From NCBI RefSeq assembly GCF_008801475.1, contig NZ_VZPP01000004.1, positions 62,001 through 126,000 on the forward strand: a stretch of DNA of 64,000 nt, read 5' to 3'. This document shows, piece by piece, positions 35,545 through 45,529 of the stretch (position 1 is the first letter of the stretch; the number at the start of each line of letters is the position of its first letter). The notes under the pieces are model-generated. The model did no database searches. It was not told where the DNA came from and was given only the letters and a program-made list of their open reading frames with translations. Source of the stretch: Pseudomonas moorei. Its GTDB lineage: Bacteria > Pseudomonadota > Gammaproteobacteria > Pseudomonadales > Pseudomonadaceae. A program made the position numbers and the translations under genes.

Positions 35545-37674
35545 GTGGATCGCTCTCAGTTAATCAACAGTGCCCGCAGCAATATCGCTGACCTCAGTCG
35601 AGGCAATATGGGCGTGCCGCTGTTGCTGCTGGTCATGCTGGCGATGATGATGCTGCCGGTGCCGCCGTTCCTGCTCGACGTGTTCTTCACCTTCAACATT
35701 GCCCTGTCGATCGTCGTGCTGCTGGTGTGCGTGTACGCCTTGCGGCCGCTGGATTTTGCGGTGTTCCCGACCATTCTGCTGGTGGCGACCTTGCTGCGAC
35801 TGGCGTTGAACGTGGCTTCCACGCGAGTGGTGATGCTCCACGGCCAGGACGGTCATGCCGCGGCGGGCAAGGTGATCCAGGCGTTCGGTGAGGTGGTGAT
35901 CGGCGGTAACTACGTGGTCGGTATCGTGGTGTTCGCGATTTTGATGATCATCAACTTCGTCGTGGTGACCAAGGGTGCCGGACGCATCTCCGAGGTGAGC
36001 GCGCGTTTCACCCTGGACGCGATGCCCGGCAAACAGATGGCCATCGACGCGGACCTCAACGCCGGCCTGATTGATCAGAGCCAGGCCAAGCTACGCCGGA
36101 TGGAGGTTGCCCAGGAAGCCGAGTTCTACGGCTCCATGGACGGTGCCAGCAAGTTCGTTCGCGGTGACGCCATTGCCGGCCTGCTGATTCTGTTCATCAA
36201 CCTGATCGGCGGCATGGCCGTCGGGATCTTCCAGCACAACATGAGCTTTGCCGATGCCGGCAAGGTGTATGCGCTGTTGACCATCGGTGACGGTTTGGTG
36301 GCGCAATTGCCATCACTGCTGTTGTCCACGGCTGCCGCGATCATGGTGACCCGTGCTTCCGGTTCGGAAGACATGGGCAAGCAGATCAATCGCCAGATGT
36401 TCGCCTCGCCCAAGGCACTGGCGGTGGCCGCGGGCTTGATGGCGGTCATGGGCCTGGTACCCGGCATGCCACACTTCTCGTTCCTGAGCATGGCGGCCCT
36501 GGCGGCAGGCGGGGCTTACCTGTTCTGGAAGAAGCAGAACGCGGCCAAGGTCCAGGCGCTGCAAGAGGTCAAGCGTCAGCAAGAACTGTTGCCTTCGCCG
36601 GCCCGCGCCCAGGAAACCAAGGAGCTGGGTTGGGACGATGTGACGCCTATCGACATGATCGGCCTGGAAGTGGGTTATCGCCTGATTCCGCTGGTCGACC
36701 GCAACCAGGGTGGCCAGTTGCTCGCGCGAATCAAGGGCGTGCGCAAGAAGCTCTCCCAGGACCTCGGTTTCCTGATGCCCACCGTGCATATTCGTGACAA
36801 CCTCGACCTGGCGCCCAGTGCCTATCGCTTGACCCTGATGGGGGTGATCCTGGCCGAAGCCGAGATTTACCCGGAGCGCGAGTTGGCGATCAATCCGGGG
36901 CAGGTCTACGGCACGCTCAACGGCATTAACGCCAAAGATCCGGCTTTCGGCCTGGAGGCGGTCTGGATCGAAATCAGTCAGCGTTCACAGGCGCAATCGT
37001 TGGGTTACACCGTGGTCGATGCCAGTACAGTAGTGGCAACCCACTTGAACCAGATTTTGTACAAGCATTCGAGCGAGCTGATCGGTCACGAAGAAGTGCA
37101 GCAACTCATGCAGTTGCTGGCCAAAAGCTCGCCAAAACTGGCGGAAGAGCTGGTGCCGGGCGTGGTTTCGCTGTCGCAGCTGCTCAAGGTTCTGCAGGCG
37201 CTGTTGGCCGAGCAGGTGCCGGTGCGGGACATCCGCAGCATTGCCGAAGCCATCGCGAACAATGCCGCCAAGAGTCAAGATACTGCCGCATTGGTGGCCG
37301 CCGTGCGCGTCGGTGTATCCCGTGCCATCGTCCAAAGCATTGTAGGCACTGAGTCGGAGCTACCGGTTATCACGCTGGAGCCAAGGTTGGAACAAATATT
37401 GCTCAATAGTCTGCAGAAGGCAGGGCAAGGCTCGGAAGAGGGCGTTCTGCTGGAGCCAAGCATGGCCGAGAAGCTGCAGCGCTCGTTGATCGATGCGGCG
37501 CAGCGTCAAGAGATGCAAGGTCAACCGGTGATTCTGCTGGTGGCCGGTCCGGTTCGCGCGATGCTCTCGCGATTTGGCCGGCTGGCAGTCCCGGGTTTGC
37601 ATGTGTTGGCTTACCAGGAAATCCCTGACAACAAGCAAGTGACCATCGTTGCGACAGTAGGGCCCAACGGCTGA
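35545..37674 (+). CDS. flhA: Flagellar export gate platform protein FlhA
   Basis: FlhA forms the nonameric platform that receives chaperone-cargo complexes and couples proton flow to export. The 709-residue protein has eight membrane helices in the first half, the FHIPEP-family segment (RISEVSARFTLDAMPGKQM), and a large cytoplasmic domain. The start is GTG at 35545 with GGGGA upstream; no ATG precedes the conserved N-terminus. It is 11 bases before flhF. Confidence 0.97.
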   Translation: MDRSQLINSARSNIADLSRGNMGVPLLLLVMLAMMMLPVPPFLLDVFFTFNIALSIVVLLVCVYALRPLDFAVFPTILLVATLLRLALNVASTRVVMLHGQDGHAAAGKVIQAFGEVVIGGNYVVGIVVFAILMIINFVVVTKGAGRISEVSARFTLDAMPGKQMAIDADLNAGLIDQSQAKLRRMEVAQEAEFYGSMDGASKFVRGDAIAGLLILFINLIGGMAVGIFQHNMSFADAGKVYALLTIGDGLVAQLPSLLLSTAAAIMVTRASGSEDMGKQINRQMFASPKALAVAAGLMAVMGLVPGMPHFSFLSMAALAAGGAYLFWKKQNAAKVQALQEVKRQQELLPSPARAQETKELGWDDVTPIDMIGLEVGYRLIPLVDRNQGGQLLARIKGVRKKLSQDLGFLMPTVHIRDNLDLAPSAYRLTLMGVILAEAEIYPERELAINPGQVYGTLNGINAKDPAFGLEAVWIEISQRSQAQSLGYTVVDASTVVATHLNQILYKHSSELIGHEEVQQLMQLLAKSSPKLAEELVPGVVSLSQLLKVLQALLAEQVPVRDIRSIAEAIANNAAKSQDTAALVAAVRVGVSRAIVQSIVGTESELPVITLEPRLEQILLNSLQKAGQGSEEGVLLEPSMAEKLQRSLIDAAQRQEMQGQPVILLVAGPVRAMLSRFGRLAVPGLHVLAYQEIPDNKQVTIVATVGPNG

Positions 37675-37685
37675 GGTAGTGGTTT

Positions 37686-39014
37686 ATGCAAGTTAAGCGT
37701 TTTTTCGCCGCCGATATGCGTCAGGCCATGAAGCTGGTTCGTGATGAGCTGGGCGCCGACGCCGCCATCATTGGCAACCGCCGCATTGCCGGTGGCGTCG
37801 AGCTCACGGCTGCCCTGGATTACAAACTGTCGGCGCTGGCCCCGCGTGTTCCGAACATGGAACTCGAAGACGAGCTGCGCAAGACTCAATCGCGGATCGT
37901 CACCGCCCAGGCTGAACTGAGCCTGCGAGGCGATGGCGAGAGCGACAAGAGCACCAATCGCCAGTTGTTCGCCGGCCTGCCGTTGACCGCCGCCGAGCCG
38001 TTGATCGAGCCTACCTATGCCGAACCCCGTCGTCCTGCGCCGGCCGCTGCGCCGGCCTCGAGTGGCGTGGACCCGCGGGCGTTCGATTCGATGCGTTTCG
38101 AGCTCAACAGCTTGCGTGAACTGATGGAAGTGCAACTGGGCTCCCTGGCCTGGAATCAGCTGCAAGGCAGCCGCCCTGAGCAGGCGAACCTGTGGCGCCG
38201 CCTGCAGCGCATCGGTCTGTCCGGCCCACTGTCGCGGGATTTGCTGGCACTGATTACCGATATCGACGAGCCCCGTCAGGCCTGGCGCATGTTGCTGGCG
38301 CATCTGGCGCGGATGATCTCCACGCCGGAACTGGAACCACTGGAAGAGGGGGGCGTGATTGCCATGGTCGGCCCCGCCGGCATGGGCAAGACCACCACCC
38401 TGGCCAAGCTGGCAGCCCGTTACGTGCTCAAGTACGGCCCGCAGAACATCGCGCTGGTGAGCATGGACAGCTTCCGTATCGGGGCTCAGGAGCAGCTCAA
38501 GACCCTCGGTCGGATTCTCAACGTGTCGGTGACCCACGTCGATCCGGGGCAATCGCTGGTGCAAGCGCTGGATCCGTTGCTGCGCAAACGCGTGGTGCTG
38601 ATCGACACCGCCGGCCTGCAGGCCAGCGATCCGGCCCTGCGCATGCAGCTGGAAAGCCTGGCCGGGCGTGGCATCAAATCGAAAAATTATCTGGTTCTGG
38701 CAACCACCAGCCAGAAACAGGTTCTAACCGCCGCTTATCACAGTTACAAGCGCTGCGGGCTCGCGGGCTGCATCCTGACTAAACTGGATGAAACGGCAAG
38801 TCTGGGCGAGGTGTTGAGCCTGGCCATCAGTCATGAATTGCCGGTGGCCTACCTGACCGATGGCCCGCGGATCCCGGATGATTTGCATCTGCCGCGTCGT
38901 CATCAGTTGGTCAGTCGCGCCGTCAGCGTGCAAATGCAGGAAGAACCCAGCGAAGAAGCCATGGCTGACATGTTCGCTGACATCTACCACAGCCCGACCA
39001 AGCAGGTTGGCTGA
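37686..39014 (+). CDS. flhF: Polar flagellar placement GTPase FlhF
   Basis: FlhF is an SRP-family GTPase that marks the cell pole for flagellar assembly. The 442-residue protein has a basic N-terminal domain (MQVKRFFAADMRQAMKLVRDE), a Pro-rich linker and an NG GTPase domain with G1 motif VGPAGMGKTTTLAKL, DSFRIGAQEQL and the DTAG element in VVLIDTAGL. It works with FleN to give the right number and place of flagella. A small 35-codon frame lies between it and fleN. Confidence 0.96.
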   Translation: MQVKRFFAADMRQAMKLVRDELGADAAIIGNRRIAGGVELTAALDYKLSALAPRVPNMELEDELRKTQSRIVTAQAELSLRGDGESDKSTNRQLFAGLPLTAAEPLIEPTYAEPRRPAPAAAPASSGVDPRAFDSMRFELNSLRELMEVQLGSLAWNQLQGSRPEQANLWRRLQRIGLSGPLSRDLLALITDIDEPRQAWRMLLAHLARMISTPELEPLEEGGVIAMVGPAGMGKTTTLAKLAARYVLKYGPQNIALVSMDSFRIGAQEQLKTLGRILNVSVTHVDPGQSLVQALDPLLRKRVVLIDTAGLQASDPALRMQLESLAGRGIKSKNYLVLATTSQKQVLTAAYHSYKRCGLAGCILTKLDETASLGEVLSLAISHELPVAYLTDGPRIPDDLHLPRRHQLVSRAVSVQMQEEPSEEAMADMFADIYHSPTKQVG

Positions 39015-39021
39015 GGTAAAA

Positions 39022-39129
39022 ATGAATAGTTTTTGTACCTACATCGATGGTCTGCCATGCATTGTTCCGGTTGAGAACGCGCAGCCAGTAATGTGGCCTC
39101 CGTCTATGCAAGACAAGGTAAAGAAATAA
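39022..39129 (+). CDS. Possible 35-residue protein between flhF and fleN
   Basis: An ATG with a GAGG site 5 bases upstream opens a 35-codon frame (MNSFCTYIDGLPCIVPVENA at the start). It ends in TAA one base before the fleN ATG. It starts 7 bases after the flhF stop, so it fills the gap exactly as a coupled gene would. It contains two cysteines, and its codon use is less GC-biased than that of its neighbours. It may be a real small protein, or a leader that times fleN translation. I do not recognise it. Confidence 0.45.
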   Translation: MNSFCTYIDGLPCIVPVENAQPVMWPPSMQDKVKK

Positions 39130-39130
39130 C

Positions 39131-39961
39131 ATGGGCAGCATGCATCCCGTACAGGTGATCGCGGTGACCGGCGGCAAAGGTGGCGTCGGGAAGACTAATG
39201 TGTCAGTGAACTTGTCCCTGGCTTTGGCTGAGCTTGGCCGGCGCGTCATGCTGCTGGACGCCGATCTGGGGCTGGCGAACGTCGACGTTTTGTTGGGGCT
39301 GACACCCAAACGTACCCTGGCCGACGTGATCGAAGGCCGCTGCGAGCTGCGCGACGTCCTGTTGCAGGGCCCCGGCGGCATCCGCATCGTTCCCGCCGCG
39401 TCCGGGACCCAGAGCATGGTTCATCTGAGCCCGGCGCAACACGCCGGCCTGATCCAGGCATTCAGCGATATCGGCGACAATCTCGACGTACTGGTGATCG
39501 ATACCGCTGCGGGCATTGGTGACTCGGTAGTCAGTTTTGTCCGCGCGGCGCAGGAAGTCCTGCTGGTGGTCTGCGACGAGCCGACGTCGATCACCGACGC
39601 CTACGCCTTGATCAAGTTGCTCAACCGCGATTACGGCATGAACCGTTTCCGCGTCCTGGCCAACATGGCGCAGAGCCCGCAGGAAGGCCGCAACCTGTTC
39701 GCCAAGTTGACCAAAGTCACGGACCGCTTTCTCGACGTCGCCCTGCAATACGTCGGTGCCGTGCCTTATGACGAAAGCGTGCGCAAGGCCGTGCAGAAGC
39801 AGCGTGCCGTCTATGAAGCGTTCCCGCGTTCCAAGTGTTCGCTGGCGTTCAAGGCCATCGCCCAGAAAGTCGATACCTGGCCGCTGCCGGCCAACCCGCG
39901 GGGTCACCTGGAGTTTTTCGTCGAGCGCCTCGTGCAACAAACGGCAGGACCCGTGCTATGA
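39131..39961 (+). CDS. fleN: Flagellar number regulator FleN (FlhG)
   Basis: FleN is a MinD/ParA-like ATPase that binds FleQ and limits flagella to one or a few per pole. The 276-residue protein has the deviant Walker A GGKGGVGKTNVSVNLSLAL (about residues 11-29), switch I VMLLDADLGLANVDVLLG and VLVIDTAAGIGDSVVSF. The stop overlaps the fliA start by 4 bases. An intact member of the family. Confidence 0.97.
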   Translation: MGSMHPVQVIAVTGGKGGVGKTNVSVNLSLALAELGRRVMLLDADLGLANVDVLLGLTPKRTLADVIEGRCELRDVLLQGPGGIRIVPAASGTQSMVHLSPAQHAGLIQAFSDIGDNLDVLVIDTAAGIGDSVVSFVRAAQEVLLVVCDEPTSITDAYALIKLLNRDYGMNRFRVLANMAQSPQEGRNLFAKLTKVTDRFLDVALQYVGAVPYDESVRKAVQKQRAVYEAFPRSKCSLAFKAIAQKVDTWPLPANPRGHLEFFVERLVQQTAGPVL

Positions 39962-40698
39962 CCGCCAGCGGTTACAACCTCTACAAGAAGTCGGCACGTG
40001 ACGCGCAGTACGAATTGATCGAGCGTTACGCGCCACTGGTTAAGCGCATTGCCTACCACTTGCTGGCGCGTCTGCCGGCCAGTGTCCAGGTTGAAGACCT
40101 GATCCAGGCCGGCATGATCGGCCTGCTGGAAGTCTCGACCAAATACGACGCCAGCAAAGGCGCCAGTTTCGAAACGTACGCGGGCATCCGAATCCGCGGC
40201 GCCATGCTCGATGAAGTGCGCAAGGGGGACTGGGCGCCACGTTCGGTTCACCGCAATACGCGCATGGTCAGCGACGCAATTCGCTCGATTGAAGCTAAAA
40301 CCGGCCGTGACGCTAAAGATCACGAAGTTGCGGCCGAACTCCAATTGAGTCTCGACGATTATTACGGGATTTTGAACGACACCCTGGGCAGCCGGTTATT
40401 CAGTTTCGACGATCTGTTGCAGGACGGCGAACACGAAGGGCTGCACGAGGATGGCGCGAGTGCTCATCTCGAGCCGTCGCGCGACCTGGAAGATGAACGC
40501 TTTCAGGCGGCGCTGGCGGACGCGATTGCCAATTTGCCGGAGCGTGAGCGACTGGTGTTGGCGCTGTACTACGACGAAGAGTTGAATCTCAAGGAAATCG
40601 GTGAGGTCCTGGGGGTTAGCGAATCTCGGGTCAGCCAGTTACACAGCCAGTGCGCGGCCCGTTTGCGGGGGCGTTTGGGAGAGTGGCGAGCGCGTTGA
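39958..40698 (+). CDS. fliA: Flagellar sigma factor FliA (sigma-28)
   Basis: FliA directs RNA polymerase to late promoters such as those at 10403 and 13373. The 246-residue protein has region 2 ([25 protein letters not shown]), region 3 and region 4 ([36 protein letters not shown]). The frame extends upstream, but ATG 39958, overlapping the fleN stop, gives the normal N-terminus [15 protein letters not shown]. The anti-sigma gene flgM is not in this window. Confidence 0.97.
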   Translation: MTASGYNLYKKSARDAQYELIERYAPLVKRIAYHLLARLPASVQVEDLIQAGMIGLLEVSTKYDASKGASFETYAGIRIRGAMLDEVRKGDWAPRSVHRNTRMVSDAIRSIEAKTGRDAKDHEVAAELQLSLDDYYGILNDTLGSRLFSFDDLLQDGEHEGLHEDGASAHLEPSRDLEDERFQAALADAIANLPERERLVLALYYDEELNLKEIGEVLGVSESRVSQLHSQCAARLRGRLGEWRAR

Positions 40699-40808
40699 AG
40701 GCAGTGTGGGGGCACTGCGACGTGGCGGGTGGGGTGTTGAACCGCGCCGGTCTCGATCCGTTGTACTCCAGACAGTCATTGAGTGCTTTGCCAGATTGAT
40801 TGAAATGG

Positions 40809-40833
40809 CGCGTCCAGGTGCTGGGCGCGTTTT
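40809..40833 (+). terminator. Terminator-like hairpin just upstream of cheY
   Basis: CGCGTCCAG and CTGGGCGCG pair perfectly (one G-U) over a three-base loop and are followed by TTTT. It lies 110 bases after fliA and only about 30 bases before cheY, so it could end the fliA message or partly attenuate readthrough into the che genes. Another perfect six-pair hairpin without a T run lies at about 40701-40718. Confidence 0.6.
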
Positions 40834-40864
40834 AGTCTGCTTGGAGGTCGAATTGGACAAGAAC

Positions 40865-41236
40865 ATGAAAATCCTCATCGTTGATGACTTCTCAACGATG
40901 CGGCGGATCATAAAAAACCTGTTGCGTGACCTTGGGTTCACCAACACGGTCGAGGCCGACGATGGCACTACCGCCATTCCGGTTCTCAACAGCGGGAGCA
41001 TCGACTTTCTGGTGACGGACTGGAACATGCCTGGCATGACCGGTATCGATCTGCTGCGCCACGTGCGTGCCGATGAAAAGCTCAAGCATCTGCCGGTGCT
41101 GATGGTGACCGCCGAAGCCAAGCGCGAGCAGATCATCGAAGCCGCCCAGGCCGGTGTTAACGGCTATGTGGTCAAACCCTTCACGGCCCAGGCGTTGAAA
41201 GAAAAAATCGAAAAGATTTTCGAACGCATCGGTTGA
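40865..41236 (+). CDS. cheY: Chemotaxis response regulator CheY
   Basis: CheY-P binds FliM and changes motor direction. The 123-residue protein is a single receiver domain with phospho-acceptor Asp52 ([13 protein letters not shown]), the conserved Thr in VMVTAEAK and Lys in YVVKPF. The ATG at 40865 gives the family's usual N-terminus [18 protein letters not shown] at 40853 with GGAGG 5 bases upstream would add four residues and is a serious alternative. 19 bases before cheZ. Confidence 0.96.
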   Translation: MKILIVDDFSTMRRIIKNLLRDLGFTNTVEADDGTTAIPVLNSGSIDFLVTDWNMPGMTGIDLLRHVRADEKLKHLPVLMVTAEAKREQIIEAAQAGVNGYVVKPFTAQALKEKIEKIFERIG

Positions 41237-41255
41237 ACTGCGCCACGGGGGAGCT

Positions 41256-42044
41256 ATGGGGCATAACGAATCATCGCAGGGCGATTTCGAATCGACCCTG
41301 AAAAAACACGCCGTCGAACTGGTCGCGAGCCTTGAAAAGGGCAGGTTCGGCGATGCTGTGCAATTGATCCATGAGCTCAACCAGACCCGTGACCGCGGCC
41401 TGTACCAGGAAGTGGGCAAGCTCACCCGCGAGCTGCATAGTGCGATCGTCAATTTTCAGATTGACCCGCACATGCCGCAAGCCGAGGAAGTGTCACAGAT
41501 CACCGATGCCACCGAGCGTCTGGGGTATGTGGTCAAGCTGACGGAGGCCGCGGCCAACCGCACCATGGACCTGGTGGAAAACGCCACGCCGCTGGTCAAT
41601 CGCCTGAGTGAAGAAGCCCAGGCCTTGAGCACGGACTGGGGACGGTTCATGCGCCGCGAAGTCGGGGCTGAAGAGTTCCGCGAGCTGGCCCGGCGAGTCG
41701 ACGGGTTCCTGGCGCGCAGCAGTGAAGACGGGCGTGCGGTGTCGAGCAACCTCAACGACATTCTGCTCGCCCAGGATTACCAGGACCTCACCGGTCAGGT
41801 GATCAAGCGTGTGACCCAACTGGTCACCGAAGTCGAAAGCAACCTGCTCAAGCTCGTGCTCATGGCCAGTCAGGTGGACCGCTTCGCGGGCATCGAACAT
41901 GACCGTGAAGCGATGCTTGCAGAAAAAGATCCACAAAAACATCTCTCTCAGGGTGAAGGTCCGCAGATTCATGCCGATAAAAGAGAAGACGTTGTGTCCG
42001 GTCAGGACGATGTGGACGATTTGCTATCCAGCCTAGGGTTTTAG
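41256..42044 (+). CDS. cheZ: CheY phosphatase CheZ
   Basis: CheZ speeds removal of phosphate from CheY. The 262-residue protein is a long helical hairpin containing the active-site region LNDILLAQDYQDLTGQVIKRV, which includes the catalytic Gln, and ends in the C-terminal CheY-binding peptide DVDDLLSSLGF. Both parts are intact. It follows cheY directly and is 46 bases before cheA. Confidence 0.96.
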   Translation: MGHNESSQGDFESTLKKHAVELVASLEKGRFGDAVQLIHELNQTRDRGLYQEVGKLTRELHSAIVNFQIDPHMPQAEEVSQITDATERLGYVVKLTEAAANRTMDLVENATPLVNRLSEEAQALSTDWGRFMRREVGAEEFRELARRVDGFLARSSEDGRAVSSNLNDILLAQDYQDLTGQVIKRVTQLVTEVESNLLKLVLMASQVDRFAGIEHDREAMLAEKDPQKHLSQGEGPQIHADKREDVVSGQDDVDDLLSSLGF

Positions 42045-42090
42045 AGTTCTAGGTATTTTAGGTTTTTAGACCTGTAGGAGCACACCCTTA

Positions 42091-44349
42091 ATGAGCTTCG
42101 GCGCCGATGAAGAGATCCTTCAGGATTTCCTGGTTGAGGCCGGCGAGATTCTAGAGCAACTGTCCGAACAACTGGTCGAGCTGGAAAGCCGGCCGGATGA
42201 CGCGGACCTGCTCAATGCAATTTTTCGCGGTTTTCACACTGTAAAAGGGGGCGCCGGCTTCCTCCAGCTCAACGAGTTGGTGGAGTGCTGTCACATCGCC
42301 GAGAACGTGTTCGACATCCTGCGCAAGGGCGAACGTCGCGTCGACTCGGAATTGATGGACGTGGTTCTCGAAGCACTGGACGCGGTGAACAGCATGTTCA
42401 GCGAAGTCCGCGAGCGTAGCCCGATCACGGCGGCCACACCCGAATTGCTCGCAGCCCTGGCCCGTCTGGCCGAGCCGCAAACCGCTGACGAGGCGGCGCC
42501 TGCACCTGCGGTAGAAGAAGTGGTGCAAGAGCCTGTTGCCGAAAGCGACTCGGGCGACATCACAGACAATGAATTCGAACAACTGCTGGACTCACTGAAT
42601 GCCGTCAAGGCTCAGGCCGAAGCGCCAGCCGTTCCAGCAGCAGATAGCGCTGCCGCTGCCAGTGACGAAATCACTGACGCCGAGTTCGAGTCACTGCTCG
42701 ATCAATTGCATGGTAAAGGTCAGTTCGCCGTCGATGCCCTGGCAGCACCTGCGGCGTCCAGCGAACCGCCAGCGCCTAAAGCGCCAGGCGACAGCTCCGA
42801 CATCACCGACGACGAATTCGAAGCGTTGCTCGACCAGTTGCACGGCAAGGGCAACTTTGCGGTCGACGCACTGGAATCGGCCATCGCTTCGGTGCCGGCG
42901 CCGGCAGCACCTGCCGCTGCGGCGGCGGGTAGCGATCTGATCACCGATCACGAGTTCGAATCGCTGCTCGACGAATTGCACGGCAAAGGCAAGTTCACTG
43001 ATGTGGGTACTGCTGCAACCGGTACCGCCGCTTCGGTGGCCACGCCAGTCGCCAAGGCAGCAGCGCCGAAACCTGTCGCCAAAGCCCCCGAACCCAAAGC
43101 TGAAGCTCCGGCGCCTGCCGCCGCACCGGCAGCCGCCCGTGCCCCGGCCGCTCCGCCTGCGGAGAAACCGGCCAGCGAAGCCGAGACCACCGTGCGGGTC
43201 GATACCGCGCGTCTGGACGAAATCATGAACATGGTCGGCGAATTGGTATTGGTGCGTAACCGCCTGGTTCGCCTGGGGGCCAACAGCGCCGACGAGGCCA
43301 TGTCCAAGGCGGTGTCGAACCTGGATGTGGTCACCGCGGATCTGCAAACCGCGGTCATGAAGACCCGGATGCAACCGATCAAGAAGGTCTTCGGGCGCTT
43401 CCCGCGTCTGGTTCGCGACCTGGCTCGCCAGCTCAAGAAAGAGATCAACCTGGAACTGGTCGGCGAAGAAACCGACCTCGACAAGAACCTCGTCGAGGCC
43501 CTGGCCGACCCGTTGGTCCACTTGGTACGCAACGCGGTCGACCACGGCATCGAGTCACCGGAAGAACGCGAAGCCTCGGGCAAGGCCCGTGGCGGCAAGG
43601 TGATTCTGGCCGCGGAACAGGAAGGCGACCACATCCTGTTGTCGATCTCCGATGACGGCAAGGGCATGGACCCGAACGTCCTGCGCTCCATCGCGGTAAA
43701 ACGCGGAGTGATGGACAAGGACGCAGCCGATCGCCTGAGCGACACCGAGTGCTACAACCTGATCTTCGCCCCGGGCTTCTCGACCAAGACCGAGATTTCC
43801 GACGTGTCGGGTCGTGGCGTGGGCATGGACGTGGTGAAAACCAAGATCTCCCAGCTCAACGGCTCGATCAACATCTACTCGGCCAAGGGCCAGGGTTCGA
43901 AGATCGTCATCAAGGTGCCGTTGACCCTGGCGATCATGCCGACACTGATGGTCATGCTCGGCAACCAGGCGTTCGCGTTCCCGCTGGTGAACGTCAACGA
44001 GATTTTCCACCTCGACCTGTCGACCACCAACGTGGTGGACGGCCAGGAAGTGGTGATCGTGCGGGACAAGGCGCTGCCGTTGTTCTACCTCAAGCGCTGG
44101 CTGGTCAGCTCCGCCGCTCATGAAGAGCAGCGCGAAGGCCATGTGGTGATCCTTTCCGTGGGCACTCAGCGGATCGGCTTCGTTGTCGATCAACTGGTGG
44201 GTCAGGAAGAAGTGGTCATCAAGCCATTGGGCAAAATGCTCCAGGGAACCCCGGGCATGTCGGGCGCCACCATTACCGGTGACGGCCGCATCGCGCTGAT
44301 TCTCGATGTTCCGAGCATGCTCAAGCGTTACGCCACGCGGCGTATTTGA
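42091..44349 (+). CDS. cheA: Chemotaxis histidine kinase CheA with repeated linker motif
   Basis: CheA phosphorylates CheY and CheB in response to receptors. The 752 residues comprise an Hpt domain with His49 ([13 protein letters not shown]) and a long Ala/Pro-rich linker (about 130-365). A dimerisation domain ([19 protein letters not shown]), an ATP-binding domain ([19 protein letters not shown]) and a C-terminal CheW-like domain follow. The linker holds four copies of an ITDxEFExLLDxL motif, near residues 157, 194, 238 and 284, the last three extended by HGKG. The usual P2 domain is not obvious, so these repeats may serve as CheY/CheB docking sites. That is an inference. Confidence 0.96.
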   Translation: MSFGADEEILQDFLVEAGEILEQLSEQLVELESRPDDADLLNAIFRGFHTVKGGAGFLQLNELVECCHIAENVFDILRKGERRVDSELMDVVLEALDAVNSMFSEVRERSPITAATPELLAALARLAEPQTADEAAPAPAVEEVVQEPVAESDSGDITDNEFEQLLDSLNAVKAQAEAPAVPAADSAAAASDEITDAEFESLLDQLHGKGQFAVDALAAPAASSEPPAPKAPGDSSDITDDEFEALLDQLHGKGNFAVDALESAIASVPAPAAPAAAAAGSDLITDHEFESLLDELHGKGKFTDVGTAATGTAASVATPVAKAAAPKPVAKAPEPKAEAPAPAAAPAAARAPAAPPAEKPASEAETTVRVDTARLDEIMNMVGELVLVRNRLVRLGANSADEAMSKAVSNLDVVTADLQTAVMKTRMQPIKKVFGRFPRLVRDLARQLKKEINLELVGEETDLDKNLVEALADPLVHLVRNAVDHGIESPEEREASGKARGGKVILAAEQEGDHILLSISDDGKGMDPNVLRSIAVKRGVMDKDAADRLSDTECYNLIFAPGFSTKTEISDVSGRGVGMDVVKTKISQLNGSINIYSAKGQGSKIVIKVPLTLAIMPTLMVMLGNQAFAFPLVNVNEIFHLDLSTTNVVDGQEVVIVRDKALPLFYLKRWLVSSAAHEEQREGHVVILSVGTQRIGFVVDQLVGQEEVVIKPLGKMLQGTPGMSGATITGDGRIALILDVPSMLKRYATRRI

Positions 44350-44398
44350 TTCTGATGGAGCGGGGCGACTGAGCCTCGCTCCGTCTAACGGAGTGTTT

Positions 44399-45529
44399 AT
44401 GGCAGTCAAAGTCCTGGTGGTGGACGATTCGGGGTTTTTCCGCCGCCGCGTCTCGGAAATTCTTTCAGCGGATTCGAATATCCAGGTCGTCGGCACGGCG
44501 ACCAACGGAAAAGAGGCGATTGATCAGGCACTGGCCCTCAAGCCCGACGTGATCACCATGGACTACGAGATGCCGATGATGGACGGCATCACGGCGGTGC
44601 GGCACATCATGCAGCGCTGCCCGACCCCGGTGTTGATGTTTTCCTCGCTGACCCACGAAGGCGCCCGGGTCACCCTGGATGCGCTGGACGCCGGCGCGGT
44701 GGACTTCCTGCCGAAGAATTTCGAAGACATCTCGCGCAACCCCGAGAAGGTCAAGCAACTGCTGTGCGAGAAGATTCTCAGCATCGCGCGCAGTAACCGT
44801 CGTGTCAGCACCTACACGGCACCGCCACCGGTAGCGGCCCCCGCGCCGACACCAGCACCTTCGAGCGTTGGCAGTTTCAGCGGCAACGTGCCTGCGCGTC
44901 CGGCCCCGGCTCCGATCCCGGCTCGTGCGCCAGCGCACGCACCCACGTCGCCTGCGCCAAAACGCAAAGCCTACAAACTGGTGGCCATCGGTACCTCCAC
45001 CGGCGGCCCGGTGGCCTTGCAGCGGGTCCTGACCCAGTTGCCGGCCAACTTCCCGGCACCGATCGTGCTGGTCCAGCACATGCCCGCGGCCTTCACCAAA
45101 GCGTTCGCCGAGCGTCTGGACAAGCTCTGCCGCATCAGCGTCAAGGAAGCCGAGGACGGCGACATCCTGCGTCCAGGCCTGGCGCTGCTGGCACCGGGTG
45201 GCAAGCAAATGATGATCGATGGCCGTGGCGCGGTGAAAATCCTGCCGGGCGACGAGCGTTTGAACTACAAGCCTTGCGTGGACATCACCTTTGGTTCTGC
45301 GGCCAAGTCCTACGGTGACAAAGTTCTGGCGGTCGTGTTGACCGGCATGGGCGCCGACGGTCGCGAAGGCGCGCGCCTGCTCAAGCAGGGCGGCAGTTCG
45401 ATCTGGGCCCAGGACGAAGCCAGCTGCGTGATCTATGGCATGCCGATGGCCATCGTCAAAGCCGAACTCGCCGACGCGGTGTATAGCCTCGACGACATTG
45501 GCCGGCACCTGGTCGAGGCTTGTGTCTGA
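44399..45529 (+). CDS. cheB: Chemotaxis protein-glutamate methylesterase CheB
   Basis: CheB demethylates and deamidates chemoreceptors to adapt signalling. The 376-residue protein has a receiver domain with Asp55 ([13 protein letters not shown]), a Pro/Ala linker, and the methylesterase domain with catalytic Ser in [12 protein letters not shown], His in VQHMPAAFT and Asp in [12 protein letters not shown]. The frame is open upstream; ATG 44399 is chosen as it gives [12 protein letters not shown]. Its stop shares one base with motC. Confidence 0.97.
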   Translation: MAVKVLVVDDSGFFRRRVSEILSADSNIQVVGTATNGKEAIDQALALKPDVITMDYEMPMMDGITAVRHIMQRCPTPVLMFSSLTHEGARVTLDALDAGAVDFLPKNFEDISRNPEKVKQLLCEKILSIARSNRRVSTYTAPPPVAAPAPTPAPSSVGSFSGNVPARPAPAPIPARAPAHAPTSPAPKRKAYKLVAIGTSTGGPVALQRVLTQLPANFPAPIVLVQHMPAAFTKAFAERLDKLCRISVKEAEDGDILRPGLALLAPGGKQMMIDGRGAVKILPGDERLNYKPCVDITFGSAAKSYGDKVLAVVLTGMGADGREGARLLKQGGSSIWAQDEASCVIYGMPMAIVKAELADAVYSLDDIGRHLVEACV

